From: Candidatus Flexifilum affinis
Lineage (GTDB): Bacteria; Chloroflexota; Anaerolineae; Aggregatilineales; Phototrophicaceae
Reading direction: 5' to 3'
Assembly (NCBI GenBank): GCA_016713325.1
Contig: JADJPJ010000014.1
Coordinates: 1-28,609, forward strand
Length of the DNA: 28,609 nucleotides
Made by a program: the position numbers and the translations under genes. This document shows, one piece after another, positions 15,674 to 24,806 of this stretch. Position 1 is the stretch's first letter. Every line of letters starts with the position of its first letter. The notes beneath the pieces were generated by a model. That model had not been told where the DNA came from and did no database searches. It saw only the letters and a program-made list of their open reading frames with translations.

Positions 15674-16942
15674 TTACCCGGCGGTTGCCGGGACAAACCA
15701 CTGCTCGATACCGGTCTGAAGCGAGGCGGCGACCTCTTCGGGGGTGATCTCACCCAGGAACAGGCGCTGCATGTCGGTGCCCAGGACGGCCGAACCCTGG
15801 GGATCGCCGTAGCGGAATTCGACCAGCAGCAGATACGAGGCCGGGTGTTCGACCATGCCGGACGCGAACTCGGCCAGCAGTTCGTTGGACGGCGTGACAC
15901 CGGCAACGGGCGAAATCTGGTTGATTTTGTCGCTGAAGAGCTGGCCGAATTCCGGCGTACCCATCCACTCGACCAGCGCCAGCGCAGCCTCGGGGCTGTC
16001 CGTGCGGGCGTTGACGCCGTAGGAGCCGTCCATCCACGACGGGACCAGCGCCTCGGTCAGCGACTCCGGCGGAGGCGGCACCATGAACATGCCGACTTCG
16101 ATATCCGGCGCTTCGGTGTTCCAGAAGCCGATTTCGAACGAGCCGCCGATGAAGATCGGGGACATGCCGGTGATGAACAGGGTGCGCGAATCGTTGTAGG
16201 CGACGCCGACGACATCCGGCGGCAGGTAGGGCTGGAGGCCCTGAATGACGGCGATCGAGGCCACATAGTTCGGGTCGTTGAAGTCGGTCTCGCCGGCCAG
16301 GACGGATTCCTGGAAGGTTGGGCCACCGTAGCGCGGCGCGGCGACGGCATCATGCAGGATCGGCAGCATCCACGAATCCTTGGCCGGGTTGGCCAGGGGG
16401 ATGTAGCCCGCCGCGGCGGCCGCGTCCAGGATGGCGATGAATTCATCCCAGGTGGTCGGTTCGCTCACGCCGAGTTCTTCGAAGATGCCCTTGTTGTAGA
16501 ACGCGCCCAGCGCCTGAACGCCGAAGGGCACGCCATAAATGCGCCCGTCGGCGCGGCCTGTCGCGCCCTTCAGAATCGCATCGGTGAAGTTCGAGAGCGT
16601 CTCGATTTCGCCATCCAGCGGCAGCAGTTGCCCCGCCTCGGCCAGCGGCTGAAAGCCGCCATAGGCGCGCAGCTGCACGACATCCGGGCCGCCGTCGCCG
16701 GTCAGGCCGGTCGCCAGGATGTTGTTGTAGTCGGTGTTGACGAACGGCACAAACTCGACCGTCACGCCAGGATTCGCGGCCTCGTATACGTCAAAAATCT
16801 CGTTGTAAGCGTCTTCATCTTCGGTACGCCAGGACCAGACCGTGACGGTGACCTCGTCCTGCGCCAGCACCATACTGCCCATCATGGCCAGTATCAGAAT
16901 CATCAGCGAAGTGATGGCTGCAAAGCGTGCTCTTTGGTGCAT
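15674..16942 (-). CDS. Extracellular sugar-binding protein of an ABC transporter (family 1)
   Basis: The solute-binding component that captures the sugar outside the membrane and delivers it to the permeases. The 422-residue protein starts with a signal peptide (LMILILAMMGSMVLAQ, cleavage after about residue 27). There is no lipobox Cys at the cleavage site, so it is not an obvious lipoprotein. Family features follow: VTVWSWRTEDEDAYNEIFDV with NPGVTVEFV, GDGGPDVVQLRAYGG, DGRIYGVPFGVQALGAFYNK, EPTTWDEF, a SWMDGSYGVNA stretch and NQISPVAG. GGAAGGAG lies about 8 nt upstream of the ATG. It is the first gene of the operon and is followed by a terminator that probably sets its higher expression. 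The sugar is unknown. Confidence 0.93.
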   Translation of the reverse strand: MHQRARFAAITSLMILILAMMGSMVLAQDEVTVTVWSWRTEDEDAYNEIFDVYEAANPGVTVEFVPFVNTDYNNILATGLTGDGGPDVVQLRAYGGFQPLAEAGQLLPLDGEIETLSNFTDAILKGATGRADGRIYGVPFGVQALGAFYNKGIFEELGVSEPTTWDEFIAILDAAAAAGYIPLANPAKDSWMLPILHDAVAAPRYGGPTFQESVLAGETDFNDPNYVASIAVIQGLQPYLPPDVVGVAYNDSRTLFITGMSPIFIGGSFEIGFWNTEAPDIEVGMFMVPPPPESLTEALVPSWMDGSYGVNARTDSPEAALALVEWMGTPEFGQLFSDKINQISPVAGVTPSNELLAEFASGMVEHPASYLLLVEFRYGDPQGSAVLGTDMQRLFLGEITPEEVAASLQTGIEQWFVPATAG

Positions 16943-17129
16943 TGTCTAGCTCCTTCCAAGAATCTATACAAACCCATTGTGCAGCATATGATATGACAAC
17001 GGGCATCACAAACAGGGAGTGGAACAGCGGGCCGATGAAACGGTCGACTCATGACGACGGCGGATCTGTCTGCAACTCACCGCGTCAGGCGTTTCATCTC
17101 GTGAATACCAGGCAATATTCTTCAGTCCG

Positions 17130-17158
17130 ATTATAGCCAGCGGGTCGCACACACGCAA
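17130..17158 (-). promoter_or_regulatory. Candidate promoter of the sugar ABC operon
   Basis: The minus strand has a perfect TATAAT (17135-17130) preceded after 17 bp by TTGCGT (17158-17153). Transcription would start near 17123, giving a leader of about 180 nt. The region is shared with the divergent ppk1 gene. Confidence 0.45.
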
Positions 17159-17198
17159 ACGACCCAGGCCCTGGAGCGACAGGTTTTGTCCAATGTTC

Positions 17199-17220
17199 TT
17201 CAATCTGATTTCAATCTGAT
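17199..17220 (+). promoter_or_regulatory. Tandem 11-bp direct repeat upstream of ppk1 (possible Pho box)
   Basis: TTCAATCTGAT is repeated exactly head to tail at 17199-17209 and 17210-17220, then TTGACT follows at 17221. PhoB-type response regulators bind tandem 11-bp repeats and often control polyphosphate kinase genes. The sequence itself is not a close match to the E. coli Pho box, so the regulator is inferred. The repeats end 102 bp before the ppk1 start. Confidence 0.4.
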
Positions 17221-17322
17221 TTGACTGGTTTCCACTAGAATAGATGGATTGAAGGGCGTGATGCGCAGTCCGCCCTTTCCGCCCACAATCAGACTGCGTT
17301 CAGGATGCCCGAGGATAATCAA

Positions 17323-19459
17323 ATGTCGCGCCCGTCCACCGAACTGCTCACCCCCGAAACCTACATCAACCGCGAGTTGAGCTGGCTGAGCTTCAACCGG
17401 AGGGTGCTGGCGATGGCGCAGGACGAGTCGCTGCCGCTGCTGGAACGGCTGAAGTTCATCGCCATCTTCAGCTCCAATACCGATGAATTCTTCATGGTAC
17501 GGGTTGGGACCATTCACAGCAGGATGCGGCTGGAGCTGCCGACCAACCGACCGGATGGCGTCCCCTTCCCGGCGCTGATGGGTGAAATTCGGGCACAGGT
17601 CATCGAGATGATGCAGACGCAGCGCGAGCTGATGCGTGAACTCCTGCACCGCCTGGAGGATCACGGCATCCGCGTGGCCGACTTCACCAGTCTCACCCCC
17701 ACCGAACAGTCCGTTCTCAACCGGCACTTTGCCGACAACATCTACCCGGTACTGACCCCGCTCGCCGTCGACCATGCCCGGCCATTCCCCTTCATCTCCA
17801 ACCTCAGCCTGAACCTGGCCATTCTGCTGCGCCGCGACGACAAGAAGAACGACGAGCTGGAATTCGTCCGTCTCAAGCTGCCGGACAGCCACTCCCGCCT
17901 GATCAACGTCAACGAGATCATGCGCGCCTATGGCGAGGAGCCCTCCGGAGGCCAGACGCTCGTCTGGATCGAAGAGGTGATCGGCCGCAACCTCGACATG
18001 TTGTTCCCCGGCATGCGCACCGTCGAATATGCCCCCTTCCGCGTGACGCGCAACGCCGATATCGACTACGAACACGAACTGGACGACCCCGGCTCCTCGC
18101 TCAGCGATGTGATCGAGGAAGGGCTGCGCGAGCGGCGCTTCGGCAGCATCGTGCGACTGGCCGTCCCGGAGGATATTGGCGACGAGACTCTGGGCCGACT
18201 GCTGACGTACCTGCCGGTCGATCGCGACCGTGACGTCTATTACGTCAATGGCGCACTGGGCGGCGCCAGCCTATTCGAACTGATGGGCCTCGACGCCCCG
18301 GATCTCAAATACCCGGCCTACCTGCCGCGCGTGCCCGAAGGCTTCGCCGACGGGGAGGACATCTTTGCCATCATCCGGGCCGGCGACCGCCTGGTGCACC
18401 ACCCCTACGACTCGTTTCTCACCGTCGAACGCTTTCCTGCAAATCGCCGCGCACGACCCTCAGGTCCGCGCCATCAAGGCCACCCTGTACCGCGTCGGCC
18501 GCAATTCCCCGATCGTCAATGCCCTGATGGAAGCGCGCGACCACGGCAAGCAGGTGGCCGTCCTGGTCGAGCTCAAGGCCCGTTTCGACGAAGAGAACAA
18601 CCTGACCTGGGCGCGCCAATTGGAAGAGAAGGGCGTCCATGTCACCTTCGGCGTGGAAGAACTCCCGGTCAAAACCCACGCCAAGGTCGCGCTGGTGGTG
18701 CGCCAGGAGGGCGATCAGGTGCGGCGCTACGTGCACCTGGGCACCGGCAACTACAACAGCAGCACCGCCCGGCTGTACACCGACCTCGGCCTGTTCACCT
18801 GCGACAAAGCCATTGGCGAGGACGCCACGCGACTCTTCAACCGGCTGACCGGCTTCGCCCCCGCCACCGCTTACCAACGTATGCTGGTCGCACCGGAATT
18901 TCTGCTCAAAGCCATCCTCGAACTGATCGACGGCGAGATCGCCGCCGCCCGCGCGGGGAAGCCCGCCCACATCATCATGAAGATGAACCAGCTCGAAGAG
19001 GACGGCATCATCAACAAGCTGTATGAGGCCTCGAAGGCCGGCGTGAAGGTCGATCTGCTGGTACGCGGCATCTGCTGTCTGCGGCCGGGCGTCCCCGGCC
19101 TCAGCGAGACGATCCGCGTCGTCAGCATCGTCGGGCGCTACCTGGAACACAGCCGCATCTTCACCTTCCTCAACGCCCCGTCGGAGCGCCGGGTGTACCT
19201 CGGCAGCGCCGACATGATGCGCCGCAATCTGTACAACCGGGTCGAAGTGGTGTTCCCGGTCCTCGACGAGCCGCTTCAGAAGAAGGTGATGCGCATGCTG
19301 TCCACCCAGCTTGCCGATAATCTTGATGCCTGGGATATGCAGTCGGACGGCAGCTACAGGCGCCGGACGCCACCGGAGGGCGAAGAGGGACTCCGCAGCC
19401 AGAACGAATTCTTGAAGAACAGCTTCGGCCTCAAAACCAAGGCACTGCCGCAGGGGTAG
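17323..19459 (+). CDS. ppk1: Polyphosphate kinase 1, one frameshift
   Basis: PPK1 reversibly transfers the gamma phosphate of ATP to a growing polyphosphate chain, storing phosphate. The ATG at 17323 has GAGG 8 nt upstream and leads straight into the family N-terminus (YINRELSWLSFNRRVLAMAQ); an upstream in-frame ATG at 17305 lacks spacing for a ribosome binding site. The corrected length is about 711 aa, usual for PPK1. Conserved parts include SSNTDEFFMVRVG, HHPYDSF, IKATLYRVG, KTHAKVALVVR, the autophosphorylated His (about residue 471, YVHLGTGNYN), LYTDLGLFTCD, VDLLVRGICCLRPG and a second catalytic His (about residue 609, YLEHSRIF). One extra C near 18434 shifts the frame: TVERF continues as LQIAAHDPQVRAIK in the next frame. 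It diverges from the ABC operon, with tandem 11-bp repeats upstream. Confidence 0.95.
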
Positions 19460-19665
19460 AGGATAGGAATTGAGCACGTGTTTGTTAGGGAGTTTGTTGC
19501 GGGCGGATAACTCTGGTCTGCTCCTTGCATTCGAATCCGGTGGCGTAGGGGCATATCAAGTTTGCGTCCGGACAATCGCGCCGACTCGCGACTCTGCCAA
19601 CATACCCTCAATTCTCACTCCCCCCTGTCTGCCGCACTTCTGCGCGCCTGCACTGGAGAAACATC

Positions 19666-20717
19666 GTGACGCCACTGACACCCCGTGAACGCTGGTTTGC
19701 CGTCCTGAATCGGCAGACGCCCGATCGCCTGCCGATGGATTACTGGGGCACGCCCGAAGCCACCGAGAAACTGAAGCGCCACCTGGGCTGCGAGACCGAC
19801 TGGGAGGTCTTCGAGCGCCTGCACATCGACCGTATGGTGCAGGTCCGCCCACGCTATGCCGGGCCGCCGCTCCGGCCGGGCTACGACATCTGGGGGCTGC
19901 GCTACGAGAACATGGATTACGGCACCGGGGTGTACGCCGAGTGCGTTGAGCACCCACTGGCCGACTTCACCACGATCGACGAGATCGAGGCCGGCTATAC
20001 CTGGCCGACGCCCGACTGGTACGACTACGCCGCGCTGCCGGCGCAGATCGCCGGCAAAGAAGACTACCCGGTGCAGGGCGGCGGCTCCGAGCCATTCCTC
20101 ATCTATAAGGATATGCGCGGGCACGAGCAGGCTTACATGGACCTGCTGCTCAACCCGGAGATCGTCACCCACTGCCTGGACAAGCTGTTTGGCTTCGCCT
20201 ACGAAAACACCGTGCGCATTTACGAGACGCTGCCCGGCCGCGTGGATTTCTCGTACATCGCCGAGGACTTCGGCGCGCAGGATCGACTGCTCTTCTCGTC
20301 GGTCCTCATCCGCGAGATCTTTCTACCGCGCATGGGGCGCATGATGGATCTGGCGCACCAGAACGGGACGCGCGTCTTCTTCCACAGCGACGGCGCGATC
20401 TTCGACCTGATCCCGGACCTGATCGACCTTGGCATCGATATCCTCAACCCGATCCAGTGGCGCTGCGCCGGCATGGAACGGGAACGGCTCAAGCGCACAT
20501 TCGGCGACCGGGTGGTCTTCCACGGCGGGGTAGACAACCAGCAGACGCTGGCCTTCGGCACGGTCGAGGATGGGTGCGCGAGGTGCGCGAGAACATCGAC
20601 CTGCTGGGCGCGGGCGGCGGGTACATCCTGGCGCCCTGCCACAACGTGCAGGCGGTCAGCCCGCCGGAGAACATCGTGGCGCTGTACGAGACGGGGTATG
20701 CGTACGGACGGATGTGA
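19666..20717 (+). CDS. URO-D-fold protein (MtaA/CmuA-like branch, not HemE), one frameshift near the 3' end
   Basis: The protein has the uroporphyrinogen decarboxylase fold. The start is GTG 19666 with GGAG about 9 nt upstream. N-terminal TPRERWFAVLNRQTPDRLPM is typical of the MtaA/CmuA-like branch, whose members include corrinoid methyltransferases and many uncharacterised proteins. Other features are FSYIAEDFGAQDRLLFS, RVFFHSDGAIFDLIPDLIDL, GIDILNPIQW and VVFHGGVDNQQTLAFGT. A base is lost near 20570; the next frame continues VREVRENIDLLGAGGGYILA then PCHNVQAVSPPENI, for about 350 aa. The conserved HSDG, HGGVD and APCHN segments suggest metal or cobamide-linked chemistry, but no corrinoid protein or other methyltransferase gene is nearby, so the substrate is unknown. 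A 206-bp gap separates it from ppk1; it holds one GTAGGGGC motif (19545) and no gene. Confidence 0.8.
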
Positions 20718-20753
20718 GGGAGACTTCGCCCCCTGACCCTCTCTCCATTCTGG

Positions 20754-21500
20754 CTAGGGCGACCGGATCGCCCCGGTGGATTCTTCGACGGACGAGGCCC
20801 GCCTCGTCCCGACGCGTCTTCGGGTATCAAGGAGAGGCGTGAGGAAGCGATTTTTCGCGTTCGCCGCCCCGGACGGCAAGAATGCCGTCCCTACGCCCTG
20901 TTGGGTGCGGTCTTTTAGGGCAGAAGATCCCCCCGCCGCGATCGTGGCAATCTCCGCGCCGTCGAGCGTCAGGGGCAGCCGCACGGCAGGGCCGTAGATT
21001 TGCAGCGCGGCGTAGTAGGCCGGCTTCGTGTCGCGCTGCGGTTGGGTATACACCTCGACCCGGTGGTCGCGCAGATTGACGATCCAGTACAAGGGAATAC
21101 CTGCCTCGGCATACAGGCTGAGCTTGACGTTGCGGTCAATTTCCAAGCTAGAGTCCGACACTTCCACGACCAGCTCGAGCGTGTCCGGTGTGAATCGACG
21201 ATTTCCGAAATCCCGGCGCTGACCACGAACGAGGATGACATCGGGTTCTGGCATGCTATCGGCGATGACCACGGGATTCTCAGTCGAGACAAACCACCCC
21301 TGCGGTACAATCGAGTACAACCAATCCACGAGCAGGCCCATGGCAAGGATGTGCGCCTGGTCTTTACCCTCCTTCTTGACCAGATGCCCACGTATCAGTT
21401 CCACGTGATCGCTTTCGGTGAGCACGCTCGCACTCATCATGGCTTCGTAGCGTTCGAGGCTGAGCCGGAACATGCGATCGAGTGTGAGGTCAGCGCTCAT
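20754..21500 (-). CDS. Uma2 family endonuclease-like protein (DUF820)
   Basis: Uma2 proteins have a PD-(D/E)XK nuclease-like fold, are common in cyanobacteria and Chloroflexota, and have no settled role. Visible features are LTESDHVELIRGHLVKKEGK near the N-terminus, SMPEPDVILVRG (the Asp of the active-site pattern), LELVVEVSDSSLEIDRNVKL (Glu-x-Ser with the distal Lys) and AEAGIPLYWIVNLRDHRVEV. The family-like part ends at about residue 190 (AEIATIAAGG). The remaining 55 residues run through an intergenic hairpin repeat and are probably not native. A run of G residues near 20934-20929 is a likely frameshift site; a one-base change there would end the protein at a TAA at 20917-20915. The start overlaps the stop of the upstream unknown gene by 4 bases (ATGA). 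Confidence 0.8.
   Translation of the reverse strand: MSADLTLDRMFRLSLERYEAMMSASVLTESDHVELIRGHLVKKEGKDQAHILAMGLLVDWLYSIVPQGWFVSTENPVVIADSMPEPDVILVRGQRRDFGNRRFTPDTLELVVEVSDSSLEIDRNVKLSLYAEAGIPLYWIVNLRDHRVEVYTQPQRDTKPAYYAALQIYGPAVRLPLTLDGAEIATIAAGGSSALKDRTQQGVGTAFLPSGAANAKNRFLTPLLDTRRRVGTRRASSVEESTGAIRSP
20871..20890. repeat. GGACGGCA hairpin repeat
   Basis: GGACGGCA and TGCCGTCC form an 8-bp stem around AGAA, followed by CTAC (20891-20894). A smaller GCGA-TTTT-TCGC hairpin lies just before it (20847-20858). The same design occurs in inverted orientation near 24652. It lies within the non-native C-terminal extension of the Uma2 frame. Confidence 0.6.
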
Positions 21501-21918
21501 CGGACCATTCTGAAGAACGTCACAATGTCCTCCTCCGTCGTGTTTTGCTCCAGAACTAATCTCTCAAGCGAGTTCGAATCGAAGAGGAACAGCCGATATT
21601 CGTCTGCGACATACGCTCGATGCCAGAAAATGTAGTCGATGAAGACTTTGTACGACCCCAGATAGAATCCGACGGTCTGGCTATCGGGATGAAGGGTACC
21701 AATGAGACCAACGCCTTGCCCATGTTCATCAGGAGGTCCCAGTTCAGGAGCATTGTTCCCGTGTCTGTTACAGACTGCGTACCGGGCCATCGACTCTCAA
21801 GAGCGCGTCGATAGGCGTCGACATCAATCCGTAACGTACTGACGGGTTTGGGACGCGGATCATCTGGATCTGCCCAGAACAAGGGATCGACCGGCGTTAT
21901 GAAGTAGCTGGTAGACAT
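21497..21918 (-). CDS. Unknown protein coupled to Uma2, about 140 aa, one frameshift
   Basis: I do not recognise this family. The N-terminal half reads MSTSYFITPVDPLFWADPDD, then STLRIDVDAYRRALESRWPG and GTMLLNWDLLMNMG. After a shift near 21712 it continues GLIGTLHPDSQTVGFYLGS, KVFIDYIFWHRAYVADEYRL, FLFDSNSLERLVLEQNTTEE and ends FFRMVR. The start at 21918 has GGAG about 9 nt upstream; 21942 is an in-frame alternative. Its stop overlaps the Uma2 start by 4 bases, so both are made from one message. The even mix of aromatic and acidic residues suggests a compact cytosolic protein. There is no signal peptide or membrane segment. A partner or partner-regulator of the nuclease-like protein is only a guess from coupling. 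Confidence 0.6.
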
Positions 21919-21954
21919 GCTGTGCTTCTCCGCTTTGACCAAAAACCTGGGTAG

Positions 21955-21974
21955 GGGCAGTTCGTGAACTGCCC
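21955..21974. repeat. GTAGGGGC-family palindrome
   Basis: GGGCAGTTC (21955-21963) and GAACTGCCC (21966-21974) form a 9-bp stem with a 2-nt centre, inside a GTAGGGGC-type copy beginning at 21951. It lies between the DinB-fold gene and the unknown/Uma2 pair on the minus strand. Confidence 0.6.
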
Positions 21975-21991
21975 GTGTTTGCGAACCCCCA

Positions 21992-22453
21992 TCAGCTCTT
22001 CTGCCGCAGCGCGATCACATCCTGCAGGTGCTCACGTTCGTGCGCAATCGCCCCTTCGATGAACTCCATCACCGTGTTGCGCCCCCAGGGGAAGTGAATG
22101 GATCGGCTGTAGTCGGATTCAGGGATGGCCAGCAGCAGCGTTCTGAGCGCGAACCGGTTGATATCACATTCGAGCTGCTCATCCTGGACGCTGAAGCTCT
22201 GGCGAGCGGCCACGAAATGCGCATTGGTCGCATCGAGGTCGAAGTCGGTGGTCGCCTCGGCCTCGACGCCCGCCAGCGTGTCGCAGAAAATTGTGAACAT
22301 GAGCGCATCCCAGCCGCCCATGTGCGCCAGGAAGTCGCGTTTATTCCAGGCGGGGGTGATCGTGCGTTCTGAATCGAGATCGTCCAGGGCAGCCCACAGT
22401 TCAGCGCGCGCCTGATCGAGTTCCTGAAGCTAACGCTGCTTGTCGTCCCTCAT
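21992..22453 (-). pseudogene. DinB-superfamily (ClbS/DfsB-like) protein with an in-frame TAG at codon 8
   Basis: This looks like a DinB-fold four-helix protein, a superfamily that binds a divalent metal through three His residues and includes thiol transferases and ClbS-type hydrolases. Features are FLAHMGGWDALMF (first His), a helix with FVAARQSFSVQDEQLECDIN, WGRNTVMEFIEG, and AIAHEREHLQDVIALRQ with the last two His. From the ATG at 22453 the frame is open except for a TAG at 22432-22430 (codon 8), where a single base change from CAG would restore Gln. The downstream frame is intact to TGA, giving about 153 aa. A later start at ATG 22321 would remove the first helix. The stop-codon error fits the generally poor sequence here. 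The substrate is unknown. Confidence 0.65.
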
Positions 22454-22536
22454 CCATCGAATTCCTTGATTGCCGTTTCCAGGACGCGAGTTGTTTGCGT
22501 CGATTGTAGCGCGCCGGCCCGTTCGCCGCCCCGCGC

Positions 22537-22566
22537 TGCCAACCGACACCATTTCACCGCTATAAT
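22537..22566 (+). promoter_or_regulatory. Candidate promoter of the aldehyde dehydrogenase gene
   Basis: A perfect TATAAT lies at 22561-22566, 65 nt before the ATG at 22632. The best -35 position (TGCCAA at 22537-22542, 18-bp spacer) is weak, so an activator may be needed. Confidence 0.4.
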
Positions 22567-22631
22567 CACAGTATCAGCGTACGAACAACGCCCGCCCTCG
22601 CGGCGCGGCGGCTAAAAAAAGGTTAATCCCC

Positions 22632-24121
22632 ATGACCGTTCTGGATTCACGCACCGTGGCCCAGCAGACCCTGGCCGATTCTGTTTACGGGGTCTTTATC
22701 GACAACGAGTATCGCCCTTCCGTCACCGGCAAGACCTTCGACGTGACCAACCCCGCCACCGGCGACCTGCTGGCGACGGTCCCCGACGCCGGCGCCGACG
22801 ACACCCGCGCGGCCATCGACGCGGCAGCGGCGGCGTTGCCCGGCTGGTCGGCCGTCCCCGCCCTCCAGCGCAGCGACATGATGCGCAAGGCCGCCGCCCT
22901 GATGGTCGAGCGCAAGGAACGCCTGGCGACCGTCATGACCCTGGAGCAGGGCAAGCCGCTGACCGAGGCGCGCGGCGAGATCGTCTACGCGGCCAGCTTC
23001 CTGACCTGGTTCGCCGGGGAAGCGGAGCGCGTCTACGGGCAGATCGTCCCGGCGACCGTCCCCAACAAGCGGCTGATGGTACTGCGCCAGCCGGTCGGCG
23101 TGTGGCGCTGATCACACCGTGGAACTTCCCGTCCGCCATGCTCACCCGCAAGCTCGGCCTGGCCCCCTGGCCGCCGGCTGCACCGCCATCTGCAAGCCCG
23201 CCGAGCAGACGCCGCTCTCCGCGCTCGAACTGGGCCGCATCTTTGACGCCGGCTTCCCGCCCGGCGTGGTCAACATCCTGCCGGCCAGCGACCCGATCCC
23301 CTTCTCCGACGTGATCTTCGCCGATGACCGCGTCCGCAAGGTGTCGTTCACCGGCTCGACCGAGGTCGGCAAGATCCTCATTCGCAACTCGGCGGCCACT
23401 GTCAAGCGCATCTCGCTGGAGCTGGGCGGCAACGCGCCATTCATCGTCTTCGACGACGCCGACCTGGACGCGGCGGTGAAGGGCGCGATTGCGTCGAAGT
23501 TCCGCAACAACGGCCAGACCTGCGTCTGCGCCAACCGCATCTACGTCCAGCGTGGCATCTATGACCGCTTCGCCGCGCGCTTCGCCGAAGACGTGGGCAA
23601 GATGAAGGTCGGCAACGGCCTGCTGCCGACAGCGTCCTTGGCCCGCTTTTCGATCGACATGGCGGCGCGGATGAAGGTGGAGAAGCACATCAGCGACGCG
23701 CTCTCGCATGGCGCCAATCTGCTGCTCGGCGGCAGCGCCATGCCCGACGACGCCAACACCAGCGGCACTCTTCTGGCAGCCGACGGTGCTGACCAATGTC
23801 GGATCGGACATGCTGATCACTCAGGAAGAGACGTTCGGACCAGTGGCCCCGCTCATCCCGTTTGACACCGAAGACGAGGTGATCGCCGCTGCCAACAACA
23901 CGCCTTTCGGTCTGGCCGCCTATTTCTACACGCGCGACGTCAGCCGGGTGATGCGCGTCGCCGAGCGGCTGGAATATGGCATCATCGGCGCCAACGACGC
24001 CCTGCCCTCGACGGCCAATGCGCCGTTTGGCGGCGTCAAGCAGAGCGGCCTGGGGCGCGAAGGCGGCAGCGTCGGCATCGACGAGTATCTGGAAGTGAAA
24101 TACCTCTCGCTGGGTCTGTAG
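22632..24121 (+). pseudogene. NAD(P)-dependent aldehyde dehydrogenase, succinate-semialdehyde dehydrogenase-like, multiply frameshifted
   Basis: This belongs to the ALDH superfamily, which oxidises aldehydes to acids with NAD(P). The closest-looking group is succinate-semialdehyde dehydrogenase (GabD), but substrate choice cannot be proven here. Features in order are GVFIDNEYRPSVTGKTFDV, TLEQGKPLTEARGEI, ITPWNFPSAMLTRKLGLA, CKPAEQTPLSALEL, the NAD-site VSFTGSTEVGK, the general base Glu in LELGGNAPFIV, the catalytic Cys in NNGQTCVCANRIYVQ, then [13 protein letters not shown] and [18 protein letters not shown]. The length of about 495 aa is typical. Frameshifts fall near 23103, 23160 and 23767, plus a scrambled stretch near 23625-23660 where a conserved GPLID-type segment should be. 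Each break returns to conserved sequence, so the gene is probably intact in the organism. It is followed 9 bp later by a DinB-fold gene with a strong ribosome binding site. Confidence 0.88.
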
Positions 24122-24130
24122 GAGGAGCCG

Positions 24131-24587
24131 ATGGACGCCTTTTTCGCGGAGTATCTGACCACCCTGAAGAAATTGCCCGCGACTTCATCGCCACGTTTGA
24201 CGATCTGCCCGATGAAGCGCTCGACTGGGTGCCGGGGGAAGACATGAACTCGCTGGTCGTGCTGGTCGTGCACACAACCGGCTCGGCCCGCTTCTGGATC
24301 GGCGAGGTCGGCGTCGGCGATCCGGCGTACCGCGATCGCCCCGCCGAGTTTCAAGCGAAGGGCTAACGAAGGACGAGCTGAAGGCCCGTTTCTCGACCCT
24401 CGAAGCCTACCTCAGTGACAAATTCGGAGCAGCTGACCCTGGCCGACCTGGGGGCGGCGCGCCCGATCCGCGCAAGGAAGCCGGCGGGACCGTCACGGCC
24501 GCCGAGGGCATCCTGCACGCGCTGGAGCACACCGGCCTGCACCTCGGCCATGCGCAGATCACGCGCCAGCTCTGGCAGCATCCGTAG
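24131..24587 (+). pseudogene. Second DinB-fold protein, frameshifted
   Basis: The ATG at 24131 follows GGAGGAG by 4 nt and lies only 9 bp after the aldehyde dehydrogenase stop, so the two are likely co-transcribed. Joined frames read MDAFFAEYLTTLK, FIATFDDLPDEALDWVPG, MNSLVVLVVHTTGSARFWIG (first His), ELKARFSTLEAYLSD, and LHALEHTGLHLGHAQITRQL with two spaced His near the C-terminus. That pattern of His residues on helices fits the DinB/DUF664 superfamily of small metal-binding proteins. The length would be about 152 aa. At least three single-base shifts (near 24170, 24362 and 24420) break it. No activity is assigned; many relatives are thiol-dependent transferases. Confidence 0.65.
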
Positions 24588-24651
24588 AGATGCCTGCGGG
24601 CCGTCGCTCAGGTTGCAGCTATAATGACCCATTGAGCTGCCCTGGTTGTAG

Positions 24652-24700
24652 GGACGCCATTCTTGGCGTCCGACGCTGATGGACGCGAAAAATCGCGTCC
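24652..24700. repeat. Pair of GGACGC hairpin repeats
   Basis: Two 8-bp hairpins stand 9 bp apart: GGACGCCA/TGGCGTCC around TTCT (24652-24671) and GGACGCGA/TCGCGTCC around AAAA (24681-24700). They are preceded by GTAGG (24648-24652). The layout mirrors the repeat at 20847-20894 in reverse order. A TATAAT sits just upstream (24620-24625) but no gene clearly uses it. Confidence 0.65.
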
Positions 24701-24806
24701 CATGTACTGTCTACTGATCAATCCGTTGAAAACCTGCCCCTGCCAGGAGGGTGTCAGGGGTGAGGGGTTCAACCACTTTCCGTATTTCTCCTAGATTTGG
24801 GCATGA

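Noticed and set aside
15638..16996. 452-residue plus-strand ORF
   Set aside because: It is antisense to the sugar-binding protein gene, which is clearly the coding strand. Open antisense frames are common in GC-rich genes.
18419..19477. 352-residue minus-strand ORF
   Set aside because: It is antisense to the 3' half of ppk1, whose catalytic motifs are intact on the other strand.
19666..20717. Uroporphyrinogen decarboxylase HemE of heme synthesis
   Set aside because: The N-terminal and active-site segments resemble the MtaA/CmuA-like branch, and no other heme gene is nearby.
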